Positions 1-7,060 of a stretch of DNA of 14,130 nucleotides are shown here, in pieces. Numbering within the stretch: position 1 is the first letter of the stretch; each line of letters begins with the position of its first letter. Made by a program: the position numbers and the translations under genes. Source of the stretch: Actinomycetes bacterium (GTDB taxonomy: Bacteria > Actinomycetota > Actinomycetes > Actinomycetales > Cellulomonadaceae); assembly GCA_021793115.1 (NCBI GenBank), contig JAJYTJ010000062.1, forward strand, positions 1 through 14,130, written 5' to 3'. The notes under the pieces are model-generated. The model was given only the letters and a program-made list of their open reading frames with translations. It made no database searches and was not told where the DNA came from.

Positions 1-89
1 CCTGCACTGTGATCACTCCCTCACTCTTCAGCGAAGGGGGGTCAACTTTCGCCCGGCGCCAGGGGGTCAGTGTTCACGCGGCATCGACA
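1..89. mobile_element. Probable right end of an insertion sequence (IS21-like multiple terminal repeats)
   Basis: Two imperfect 22-base direct repeats lie at 37-58 and 62-83, with 16 of 22 bases the same and a period of 25. Each begins GGGGGTCA and runs into a C/G-rich half containing CGGC. The stretch ends in TCGACA at 84-89, and hsdM homology begins with the next base. Repeated blocks near a CA-3' terminus are known for IS21-family ends. The transposase genes would lie left of the window. The family is an inference from pattern; the abrupt break in hsdM homology is the stronger evidence. Confidence 0.5.
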
Positions 90-1205
90 GTCACCAACCG
101 TATGCAGTCCGGCTACCTCCTGCGCCAACTGGTCGACCAACTCGACAGGATCTCCTTCTCGGCCAGCGCCGAGATGCACACCATGGCCGTCGTCTATGAG
201 TCAATGCTCCGGGAGATGCGTGACGCCGCCGGCGACTCGGGTGAGTTCTACACGCCCCGCCCGCTGATCAAGTTCATCGTTGAGCAGGTCGACCCTCAGC
301 CGGGCGAGTCGATTATGGACCCGGCGGTTGGTACTGGTGGCTTCTTGGTAGAAGCCTTCACGCACGCCATCCGGAACGCCTCTGTTGAGGAGCGCCGGGC
401 CACCGAACGTCGGCTGCGGGGCGTCGAGAAGAAGCCGATGCCGTTCCTGCTGTGCGAGATGAACATGCTGCTGAACGGAATCCACCGTCCGAATCTGGTG
501 CAAGACAACTCGCTCAACTATCCGCTAACGGACGTCAAGCGCGACGGCGTCGACGTCGTGGTGACCAACCCGCCGTTCGGTGGTGAGGAGGAGTCGCTCG
601 TTACTCGCAACGTCCCGCAGAAGTTCAGGACGGCTGAGACCGCCTGGTTGTTCCTCCAGTCGGTCATGGCTCGCATCGAGCGCAGCAAGAACGGTCGCTG
701 CGGCATCGTCGTGCCGAACTCGGTGCTGTTCGACACCGGCGTGGGTGGCCGGATCAAGGAAGACCTGATGAGCCGGTTCAACCTGCACACGGTGGTGCGG
801 CTGCCAAACGGCGTCTTCTCGCCGTACACGATCATCCCCTCGAACGTCCTCTTCTTCGAGAAGGGCAAGCAGGGCGACGTCTGGTTCTACGAGCTCGCCG
901 CACCCGAGGGGCGCAAGAACTACACCAAGACCAAGCCACTGCGCTACGAGGAGTTCGCCGACTGCCAGGCCTGGTGGGGCGGGCGGGATCGCACGGCGCG
1001 AGTGGAGGATTCTCAGGCTTGGCGAGTGTCGCTGCAGTCCATTCGCGACGGTGGCTACAACCTCGATCTGCACAACCCCAACCGCGCCAAGGAGATCGAC
1101 GAGCGCTCTCCGAAGGAGCTGATCGACGAGCTAGTGCAGACCGAGAGGGAGTTGCTTCGGCTCTACGCGGAGATCCAGGCCGAGATCGAGGGCTTCGCAC
1201 TGTGA
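9..1205 (+). CDS. hsdM: Type I restriction-modification DNA methyltransferase subunit HsdM, 5'-truncated
   Basis: This is the N6-adenine methyltransferase (modification) subunit of a type I R-M complex, which works with HsdS. Residue numbers are from the GTG at 9. GEFYTPRP (78-85) leads into the SAM-binding motif DPAVGTGGF (104-112), and the catalytic NPPF lies at 187-190. Homology with HsdM starts sharply at VTNRMQSGYLLR (residue 28, base 90). The usual N-terminal helical domain of about 130 residues is absent, and residues 1-27 do not resemble HsdM. The frame is also open to the left window edge, so GTG 9 is only a nominal start; ATG 102 is the first start inside true hsdM sequence. Bases before 90 look like an insertion-sequence end, so the gene is probably a broken 3' fragment. 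Its stop overlaps the hsdS start. Family assignment is firm; activity is doubtful. Confidence 0.85.
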   Translation: MITPSLFSEGGSTFARRQGVSVHAASTVTNRMQSGYLLRQLVDQLDRISFSASAEMHTMAVVYESMLREMRDAAGDSGEFYTPRPLIKFIVEQVDPQPGESIMDPAVGTGGFLVEAFTHAIRNASVEERRATERRLRGVEKKPMPFLLCEMNMLLNGIHRPNLVQDNSLNYPLTDVKRDGVDVVVTNPPFGGEEESLVTRNVPQKFRTAETAWLFLQSVMARIERSKNGRCGIVVPNSVLFDTGVGGRIKEDLMSRFNLHTVVRLPNGVFSPYTIIPSNVLFFEKGKQGDVWFYELAAPEGRKNYTKTKPLRYEEFADCQAWWGGRDRTARVEDSQAWRVSLQSIRDGGYNLDLHNPNRAKEIDERSPKELIDELVQTERELLRLYAEIQAEIEGFAL

Positions 1206-2326
1206 AGGTCGAGCTGGTGCCGTTCGGCAAGCTGTTCGAGCTCGCCCGGCGTGCGGTAGTCCCCGAGCCGGAGGCCGAGTACACAGAGATCGGCATTCGG
1301 TCCTTCGGCAAGGGGATCTTCATCAAAGAGCCGGTGACCGGAGGCTCGCTCGGCAACAAGCGGGTGTTCCGGGTCGAGGCTGGCGACTTCGTTGTCAGCA
1401 ACGTCTTCGGCTGGGAGGGTGCGGTTGGCGTAGCCACCGACGAGCACCACGGCCTGATCGGCTCGCACCGCTTCATGACCTGGGTGCCTCGGGACAAGGA
1501 CCTCAACGTCAGCTACGTACTGGAGTACTTCCGCTCGCGAGTTGGCGTGGCGGCTCTGGCCGCAGCATCCCCTGGCTCAGCCGGCCGCAATCGGACGCTG
1601 TCGATCAAGAACCTTGAGGGAGTTAGCGTTCCGGTTCCCAGTCGCGAGGTGCAAGACCAGGTCGTTGACCACTTGGGCAAGATCTCTCAGGTGGACGCAA
1701 CCGCCCGCCACGACGGCCTAGCTGGACTGTTCGCCAACGAGTGGAGCGGCGAGAGTCATAGACTCTCCGACCTGGTCGACCTCGTCGTACGGTCTGAGGA
1801 GGCTATCGACGACGTTGAGTATGAGCTCAGTGGCGTTAAGTGGTACGGCCAGGGCCTGTTCGTTCGGGAGACCAAGTTCGGCAAGGAACTATCGGCGAAG
1901 TCGGTTCGACGGATCGAAGCCGGTGACCTGGTGTACAACCGGTTGTTCGCCTGGAAGCAGTCCTTCGCGATCGCCGAGCAGGATGGCTGGGCTTCGAACG
2001 AGTTCCCTACCTTCAGAGTCAAGGAAGAGCTCGTTCGTCCCAGGGTTCTACTGGCAGCGCTTCTCGGTCCGACCTTCACCGACGCCGTCAACGTCGCGAG
2101 CACCGGCAGTACACCAACCAGCCGTAACCGTCTCAAAGAGGCGGACTTCGCTCGGCTCGAGGTCGAGGTTCCGCCGATCGAAGATCAGCCGCGGATCGAG
2201 CGTCTGCTACTGCTTGCCGACGAGGCGCGGGCGCTGGAGGGACAGGCCGACGTTCTTCGGGGAGCCCTCGCGATGGCTTCTAGGAACGAGATCTTCCGAG
2301 TGGTCCTCCGCCCCCGACGTCGGTAG
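1202..2326 (+). CDS. hsdS: Type I restriction-modification specificity subunit HsdS
   Basis: This is the DNA-recognition subunit of a type I R-M system, 374 residues. The GTG at 1202 was chosen because it overlaps the hsdM stop by 4 bases (GTGA), has a GAGGG ribosome site 9 bases upstream, and starts exactly where HsdS-like sequence starts; the open frame reaches further back only as hsdM shadow. There are two target-recognition halves, about 1-165 and 186-340, each ending in a helical stretch (VQDQVVDHLGKI at 150-161; QPRIERLLLLADEARALEGQ at 329-348) that would form the spacer helices. The halves are visibly similar: Y-x-x-x-G...GKGIF and IEAGD-like blocks at 27-78 recur at 207-258, and RNR at 129-131 recurs at 308-310. 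No hsdR follows. Family is firm; the target sequence cannot be read. Confidence 0.88.
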   Translation: MKVELVPFGKLFELARRAVVPEPEAEYTEIGIRSFGKGIFIKEPVTGGSLGNKRVFRVEAGDFVVSNVFGWEGAVGVATDEHHGLIGSHRFMTWVPRDKDLNVSYVLEYFRSRVGVAALAAASPGSAGRNRTLSIKNLEGVSVPVPSREVQDQVVDHLGKISQVDATARHDGLAGLFANEWSGESHRLSDLVDLVVRSEEAIDDVEYELSGVKWYGQGLFVRETKFGKELSAKSVRRIEAGDLVYNRLFAWKQSFAIAEQDGWASNEFPTFRVKEELVRPRVLLAALLGPTFTDAVNVASTGSTPTSRNRLKEADFARLEVEVPPIEDQPRIERLLLLADEARALEGQADVLRGALAMASRNEIFRVVLRPRRR

Positions 2327-2600
2327 AGGCTGCTTTACGTCTGGGGCTGCCGCGCATTGTCTTGCAGACAAATCGCTACTGCTTTACCTGAATCCACCAT
2401 TGGCTCATAGATAGAGCCAGATATGCCAAGTAGTACGTACCTCGACGTCAACCGACGGTGGGGTCGCATGGGTGAATGCCGGAGGTCAGCGGCGTGCCGA
2501 CCCCGTTCGAGTCGGTCGTCACAAGTAGCGTCGAGTGCGTGCCAGCACACCCGAATCGAGCATGCGCTGGTTGGCCTACCGAGGAGAGTCCGAACCAGCC
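2327..2600. other. Gap between hsdS and gajA with two perfect small palindromes
   Basis: No gene is supported here. The stretch is less GC-rich than its flanks around 2355-2445. It holds a 6-base-pair palindrome TTGTCT-TGC-AGACAA at 2357-2371 and another, TGGCTC-N7-GAGCCA, at 2401-2419. Neither is followed by a T run. They could be a terminator remnant for hsdS, operator sites, or part of the gajA leader. TTGCAG at 2362-2367 could be a -35 element, but no convincing -10 follows. A possible ribosome site GAGGAGAG is at 2581-2588. Confidence 0.4.
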
Positions 2601-4517
2601 ATGAGGATGAGCCAACTTCGCCTCAAGAACTTCCAGTCATTCGGTCCAACGCCAACCGGGATCGAGCTCAGCAAGCTCACGTTCATCCTCGGACCGAACG
2701 GTGCGGGCAAGACCGCTGCGCTCGTCGCACTCGCTCGACTGTTCAGTCCGTTGCCTGCACTCCGCCGGGTGCAGCCCGGGGACTTCCATGTGCCCACCAC
2801 TGTCGACCCCGACCTGGACGACAACGAGCTCTGGATCGAGGTGGACATCGAGTTCGAGGAGGCGGCCGACGAGGATGAGTCGCACCCTTCGGTTCCGCCA
2901 TTCTTCACGCACATGGCCTTGGAGGCACCGGACGACCCACCCCGGGTTCGAATCCGCCTGACGGCGACCCTCGATGCCGACGGCTACATCGACGAGAAGA
3001 TCGAGTACATCACCCAGGTTGATGCTGACGGTGAGCCGACGCAGCGATCGGACATGTCGCGCCACGATCGGGCAGCCATCGAGGTGCACTATCTGCCAGC
3101 TCGCCGTGACCCTGTCGACCACATCGCGTATACGACCGCCTCTCTACTTGGGCGGATGCTTCGGGCAGCCGACTGGACCAGCGAGCGTGCCGAACTTGCG
3201 CGCCTGACTGACGAGATCTCGACCTCGATGGCCAGCAACGATGCTGTGACAGACATCGGCGTCGAGATCCAGGAAGCCTGGGCTGGCCTGCACAAGGGCG
3301 CCTTCTTCAAGGACCCGGCCATCGCCTTCGGACGGGGTGAGATCGAGGGCGTGCTGCGTCAGTTGACGGTGACATTCGCACCGAGTCCGGCAGGCGACGT
3401 GGTTGGCTTTGAACGGCTTAGTGACGGCCAGAAGTCGCTGCTGTACATCTCGCTCGTTCTGGCATGGCAGGGGATAGCGCGCAAGGTGCTGAGTGGCGAG
3501 GAGACTGCCTTCGATCCCAACAAGCTGCGGCCACCGGTTCACCTCCTCATCGCTCTGGAGGAACCCGAGAACAGCCTCGCCCCGCAGTACCTCGGCCGGA
3601 TCGTCCGGCAGCTCCGTGAGGCATGCGGCAAGGAGGATGTGCAGGGAGTCGTTGCGACGCACGCTCCAGCGCTGCTGCACCGGGTCGAACCCGAGGACAT
3701 TCGGTTCCTACGGCTCGCTCCCGACCGCACGACGACCGTCCGCACGATCGTGATGCCGGCCGACACCGACGAAGCCGCCAAGTATGTGCGCGAAGCCGTG
3801 CTGGCCTATCCGGAGCTCTACTTCTCGCGCCTCGTCGTCTTGGTTGAGGGCGATAGCGAGCAGATTGTCTTGCCACGGGTGTTCGCCGGAGCCGGTATTG
3901 CTGAGGACGACGTTTCGGTCTGTATCGTCCCACTCGGTGGTCGTCACGTCCATCATTTCTGGCGGCTGCTCGAACACCTGGAGATCCCGTACGTCACGCT
4001 GCTCGACCTCGACTGTGGGCGCTACCAGGGTGGCTGGGGGAGGATCAGCTACGCCGCCAAGCAGTTGAACAAGTTCCGGCCTGGCACGATCAAAGACGAC
4101 TCGCTTGCCAAGATTCCGGCTTGGGATGATGACCGCGACTTCCCACGATTCGGCGACAAGAGTTGGCTCCTGGCGCTGGAGAAGCGTGGCGGAGTCTTCT
4201 TCTCGTACCCGCTCGACCTCGACCTGATGTTTTTGGATGCCTACCCAGACGCTTACGACGTCGAGACGGCGACCCCAACCGAGGCCACCAAGGAGGCGGT
4301 CCTCGGCAAGGCGCGTGCCAACGTCGACCGGCTCGACGACGCCCACCTGGAGCTCTTCGACGAGTACCAGAAGCAGTTCAAGCAGGGCAGCAAGCCAGCC
4401 AGCCACATCGCCGCCATGGCCGAGCTGACGAACGAGGAGCTGCTGGAGGATCTCCCGGAGCCGCTCGAGCGGATGATCGACGCCGTTCGGGTGCGGTTGG
4501 AGTCGATTCCCGAATGA
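2601..4517 (+). CDS. gajA: Gabija system protein GajA: OLD-family ATPase with TOPRIM nuclease domain
   Basis: GajA is the nicking endonuclease of Gabija anti-phage defence; in studied systems its ATPase half senses nucleotide levels and its TOPRIM half cuts DNA. The protein has 638 residues, longer than the roughly 580 of the Bacillus type member. Seen motifs: Walker A GPNGAGKT (31-38), ABC signature LSDGQKS (273-279), Walker B LLIALEEPE (315-323), switch histidine in ATHAP (352-356), then a TOPRIM domain with EGDSE (416-420) and DLD (469-471). All catalytic positions expected of an OLD nuclease are present. ATG 2601 was chosen over GTG 2535 because the OLD fold begins at MRMSQLRLKNFQSFG; GAGGAGAG lies 12 bases before it, and ATG 2607 is also possible. 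The stop overlaps the gajB start (ATGA), so the two are translationally coupled. The Gabija call rests on this pairing, since lone OLD proteins also exist. Confidence 0.88.
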   Translation: MRMSQLRLKNFQSFGPTPTGIELSKLTFILGPNGAGKTAALVALARLFSPLPALRRVQPGDFHVPTTVDPDLDDNELWIEVDIEFEEAADEDESHPSVPPFFTHMALEAPDDPPRVRIRLTATLDADGYIDEKIEYITQVDADGEPTQRSDMSRHDRAAIEVHYLPARRDPVDHIAYTTASLLGRMLRAADWTSERAELARLTDEISTSMASNDAVTDIGVEIQEAWAGLHKGAFFKDPAIAFGRGEIEGVLRQLTVTFAPSPAGDVVGFERLSDGQKSLLYISLVLAWQGIARKVLSGEETAFDPNKLRPPVHLLIALEEPENSLAPQYLGRIVRQLREACGKEDVQGVVATHAPALLHRVEPEDIRFLRLAPDRTTTVRTIVMPADTDEAAKYVREAVLAYPELYFSRLVVLVEGDSEQIVLPRVFAGAGIAEDDVSVCIVPLGGRHVHHFWRLLEHLEIPYVTLLDLDCGRYQGGWGRISYAAKQLNKFRPGTIKDDSLAKIPAWDDDRDFPRFGDKSWLLALEKRGGVFFSYPLDLDLMFLDAYPDAYDVETATPTEATKEAVLGKARANVDRLDDAHLELFDEYQKQFKQGSKPASHIAAMAELTNEELLEDLPEPLERMIDAVRVRLESIPE

Positions 4518-6172
4518 TCCGGCCGGAGGACTGGCGGCCGGCAGGTGGCATGACGCTTGAGCCGAACGCCGTACGCGCTGTCAAGGAGCTGGCGGCGAAC
4601 GTCGTCGTGGCCGCTGGCCCTGGTGCGGGCAAGACCGAGCTACTGGCCCAACGGGCGGACTTCTTGCTGACGACTGGCGCCTGCCCCTACCCACAGCGCA
4701 TCTTGGCTATCTCGTTCAAGGTGGATGCGGCACGGAACCTCCGTGAGCGCGTGCGCAAGCGCTGTGGCGAGCAGCTTGCCGTGCGGTTCGACAGCTTCAC
4801 GTTCCACGCCTTCGCCAAGCGGATCATCGACAACTACCGAGTCCTGCTGACTGGCAAGGACGCTCTCGATCCGGACTACACGATCGACCCGTACGACCGA
4901 GTGCCGCGCAAGCAGGTCACCTTCGACGACTTGGTGCCGTTGGCGATCGACATCCTTCAGATGAGCCCGCACGCGCGGAATGCGAATAGGCAGACCTACA
5001 CCCACGTCTTCCTCGACGAGTTCCAGGACGCCACACGTAACCAGTATTCGCTGGTCAAGGAAGCCTTCCTCGGCAGCGACGCTGTCCTCACCGCTGTCGG
5101 CGACGTCAAGCAGCGGATCATGAGCTGGGCCGGAGCGCTGGACGGCATCATGCAGACTCTTGCGACCGACTTCGCGGCCCAACCGCTGACGCTGTACCAG
5201 AACTACCGCTCCGAGCCGGTCCTGCGCCGGATGCAGAACCGCATGGTGCAGGTGATGGATCTACCAGCGGCGGTGCCAGTCGCCGAGCTCGCGGGTACCG
5301 AAGGCTCTGTCGAAGTGCTGCCTTTCGCCACGTCTCTGGATGAGGCGGTGGAAATCGCGGACCGGATCGAGGCTTGGCTCGATGAAGGCGTTCCGCCGAG
5401 CGAGATCGCCATCTTGGTCCGCCAGCAACCTCACTTCGTGTGCGAGCTCCTGATCGACGAGCTGAACGATCGGGGTATCGCGTCGCGCAATGAGCAGCTT
5501 CGTCAGGATCTGACGGCCGAGCCGGCGGCGGCCGTGATTCTCAATCTGATCCGCGTTCTGGCCGACGACCGCCGGTCAGCGGCCTACGAGCACCTGATGC
5601 GCCTGATCACCCGCACCAGCCTGACCGAGGAGATGGCGCTGAGGAGCGCCAGGGCAGTAAGCCGCTTTCTCGCAGCCAAACGTGAACAGCTCCGCGATGG
5701 CACCGCAGCCCGATCAGATCCGGCGGAGTGGGAGAAGGTCATCACAGAGTTCCTCGACCTGGTCACAAGGCCAGTCCTGCACGCCCTTTCGCCTGAGTAC
5801 CAGCAGGGCACGCGGCTCGACCAACTCATCGGGCAGACCATCGCCGCCTTCCAGGAGGAGCTGGACCGCGGCGGCGATCCTGTGACGGCGTTGATGCGAC
5901 TGTCGGAGGAGGACTCCGTCCGGATCCTGACGATTCACAAGTGCAAGGGATTGGAGTTCGAGAAGGTCGTGGTCTTCGGTGTCGAAAGCCAGTTCTTCTG
6001 GGGGGGCACGATCGAGCGCTATCGCTCGGAGTTCTTCGTCGCGATCTCCAGAGCGAAGAACGAGCTCATCCTGACCCATTCGCAACGACGTCCCCGACCG
6101 ACGGGTGCACCGCCAAGATGGGAAGAACAGCGCCACCCGATGCAGGAGTTCCTGAACTACGCCAATGAATAG
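4514..6172 (+). CDS. gajB: Gabija system protein GajB: UvrD/Rep-like superfamily 1 helicase
   Basis: GajB is the helicase partner of GajA; in known Gabija systems it binds the GajA tetramer and is stimulated by DNA ends. It has 552 residues, against about 494 in the Bacillus member. SF1 motifs appear in order: Walker A GPGAGKT (35-41), Ia ILAISFK (63-69), Walker B LDEFQD (167-172), III GDVKQRIMSWAGA (196-208), IV QNYRSE (229-234), V IHKCKGLEF (474-482), VI VAISRAKNE (509-517). Motif III has VKQRIM where UvrD usually has PxQSIY. The ATG at 4514 overlaps the gajA stop. The open frame extends to 4163, but that part is gajA shadow, rich in Arg and Pro. GGAG at about 4497-4500 is a weak ribosome site, so coupling to gajA translation is likely. 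No terminator is obvious after the stop. Confidence 0.88.
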   Translation: MIRPEDWRPAGGMTLEPNAVRAVKELAANVVVAAGPGAGKTELLAQRADFLLTTGACPYPQRILAISFKVDAARNLRERVRKRCGEQLAVRFDSFTFHAFAKRIIDNYRVLLTGKDALDPDYTIDPYDRVPRKQVTFDDLVPLAIDILQMSPHARNANRQTYTHVFLDEFQDATRNQYSLVKEAFLGSDAVLTAVGDVKQRIMSWAGALDGIMQTLATDFAAQPLTLYQNYRSEPVLRRMQNRMVQVMDLPAAVPVAELAGTEGSVEVLPFATSLDEAVEIADRIEAWLDEGVPPSEIAILVRQQPHFVCELLIDELNDRGIASRNEQLRQDLTAEPAAAVILNLIRVLADDRRSAAYEHLMRLITRTSLTEEMALRSARAVSRFLAAKREQLRDGTAARSDPAEWEKVITEFLDLVTRPVLHALSPEYQQGTRLDQLIGQTIAAFQEELDRGGDPVTALMRLSEEDSVRILTIHKCKGLEFEKVVVFGVESQFFWGGTIERYRSEFFVAISRAKNELILTHSQRRPRPTGAPPRWEEQRHPMQEFLNYANE

Positions 6173-6198
6173 TCGTGTGCCGCCGCGAGCAGCAGTCA

Positions 6199-6227
6199 TT
6201 GACCAAATAGCACCTTTGTGTTAGAAT
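6199..6227 (+). promoter_or_regulatory. Strong sigma70-type promoter
   Basis: TTGACC (6199-6204) is separated by exactly 17 bases from TAGAAT (6222-6227), in a locally AT-rich patch unlike the surrounding DNA. Each element differs from the housekeeping consensus by one base. Transcription would start near 6234, 27 bases after the gajB stop, and run right into a region with no intact large gene. The match is direct; use in the cell is inferred. Confidence 0.6.
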
Positions 6228-6268
6228 GTAGGCATTCGAGATAAAGGATTACCAAGGCCGGGCAGGCG

Positions 6269-6358
6269 ATGTGCTGGTCGTTCAACGCCGGCAGTGACGA
6301 GAAGGTCACGAGCGTCGACGGCTTATCCGCGCACATCTGCGAACGCTTCAACGCCTGA
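6269..6358 (+). CDS. Short 29-residue reading frame behind the 6199 promoter, unknown
   Basis: ATG 6269 opens a 29-residue frame with balanced composition (start MCWSFNAGSDEK, end AHICERFNA), preceded by an in-frame stop at 6242-6244 and a weak GGCAGG. It is the first frame after the strong promoter. Its TGA overlaps an ATG at 6358, which opens a 146-codon frame rich in Arg and His that I do not believe as a protein. This could be a leader peptide or the tail of a lost larger gene. No homology is recognised. Confidence 0.22.
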   Translation: MCWSFNAGSDEKVTSVDGLSAHICERFNA

Positions 6359-6442
6359 TGGGCGCCACCTCGATCGGCCGGCACATGGGCTGGGGACACA
6401 GCCGCCGCTCGCTCGTGCCGTCCTACCGGCGAACTGGCGTGA

Positions 6443-6565
6443 GCTACGCCGAACCGCATCGCCGCCCGCGTCCTGCTGACACTCGCTGCCGTCCTGCCGA
6501 TGCTCATCGCGGTCAGCATTGCGTTCACCGCGCCGAAGGACGCTGCCTGCACGGTCTCGCGGTAG
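6443..6565 (+). pseudogene. Broken start of a membrane or secreted protein (possible conjugation gene remnant)
   Basis: A 40-codon frame runs from just after a TGA (6440-6442) to a TAG (6563-6565). It reads NRIAARVLLTLAAVLPML then IAVSIAFTAPKDAACTVSR: positive N-terminus, a 20-residue hydrophobic helix, then a polar tail, like a signal anchor. It has no start codon upstream in frame. GTG 6439 in another frame could have been the start before a one-base shift. Such N-termini occur on cell-wall hydrolases of actinobacterial conjugative elements, but this assignment is a guess. Confidence 0.3.
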
Positions 6566-6850
6566 AACTCCACGAGCACGGCGTGACCGTCTCGACGAGC
6601 AACGTAGGTCCAGTTCGTGGGGGTTCCACGCGCACACGCGCCGCGTTCGACCTTCGCGCCGCCACTCAGGTCACCGCCCCGCTGCGCGACTCAACCCGTG
6701 ACTGGGCGGACAGCCGCAGGCAGTTTCTCGGCGGGAAGCTTGCCCAGGCGAGGTCTCGTCGCGACGACCTCGAGTGCATCGGCCACTGCGAAGGCTAGGG
6801 CGCATCGAACAAGGCAGGATCGAATTGGAGACGGTCCGGTCGGCGTCGCG

Positions 6851-6870
6851 CTTGTCAACGCCTTGTCAAC
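6851..6870 (+). repeat. Paired direct repeats CTTGTCAAC, possible integrase arm sites
   Basis: CTTGTCAAC occurs at 6851-6859 and again at 6862-6870, a period of 11 bases or about one helical turn. The pair lies about 85 bases left of the tmRNA/tRNA-like core at 6954. Arm-type sites of tyrosine integrases and sites for excisionases often appear as such repeats beside the core. Function is inferred from position. Confidence 0.4.
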
Positions 6871-6933
6871 ATATGTCCACGAACCCTCGATCTGAGTCCC
6901 ATCGATTGTATCGTTTCCGCAGGTCAGGCCACT

Positions 6934-6976
6934 GTGTCTCACCATTCGGACACTTCGATTCCCGCCACCTCCACCA
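6934..6976 (+). other. Integration attachment site: tmRNA/tRNA 3'-end fragment with flanking inverted repeat
   Basis: Bases 6954-6976 read as the T-loop, the 3' side of the T-stem, the 3' acceptor strand and the CCA end of a tRNA-like RNA: TTCGATT, CCCGC, CACCTCC, A, CCA. The 5' half is missing: GACAC before the loop cannot pair with CCCGC, and no acceptor, anticodon or tmRNA body lies upstream. The pattern CCCGCCA..TCCACCA resembles tmRNA (ssrA) more than any one tRNA. An inverted repeat GTGTC (6934-6938) / GACAC (6949-6953) abuts the core. Tyrosine-integrase elements that insert in ssrA or tRNA genes leave exactly such a 3' fragment at one end. An integrase stump follows about 85 bases on. 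Confidence 0.62.
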
Positions 6977-7060
6977 CGCATGACCTGCGGGTTTACTCCG
7001 TCGCGGTGCTGATTCCGTTGGCACGGACCCTGGTCCTGTTGAGGCGGATCGCCGGGCGGG

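Noticed and set aside
974..1201. Upstream extension of the hsdS frame
   Set aside because: It is out of frame over hsdM, Arg/Gly-rich and without HsdS similarity; HsdS sequence starts exactly at GTG 1202.
4503..4512. TCGATTCCCG as a second copy of the att core
   Set aside because: Only 10 bases match, inside the conserved end of the gajA coding region, with no acceptor-like continuation.
4163..4513. Upstream extension of the gajB frame
   Set aside because: It is the shadow of gajA, with Arg/Pro-rich low-complexity translation; helicase sequence begins after ATG 4514.
6358..6798. 146-residue + strand frame
   Set aside because: Composition is dominated by Arg, His and Ser with no domain; the membrane segment in the overlapping frame is more protein-like.
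6560..6976. A complete tmRNA or tRNA gene ending at 6976
   Set aside because: The T-stem 5' side does not pair, and no acceptor 5' strand, anticodon arm or tmRNA-like tag frame is found upstream.
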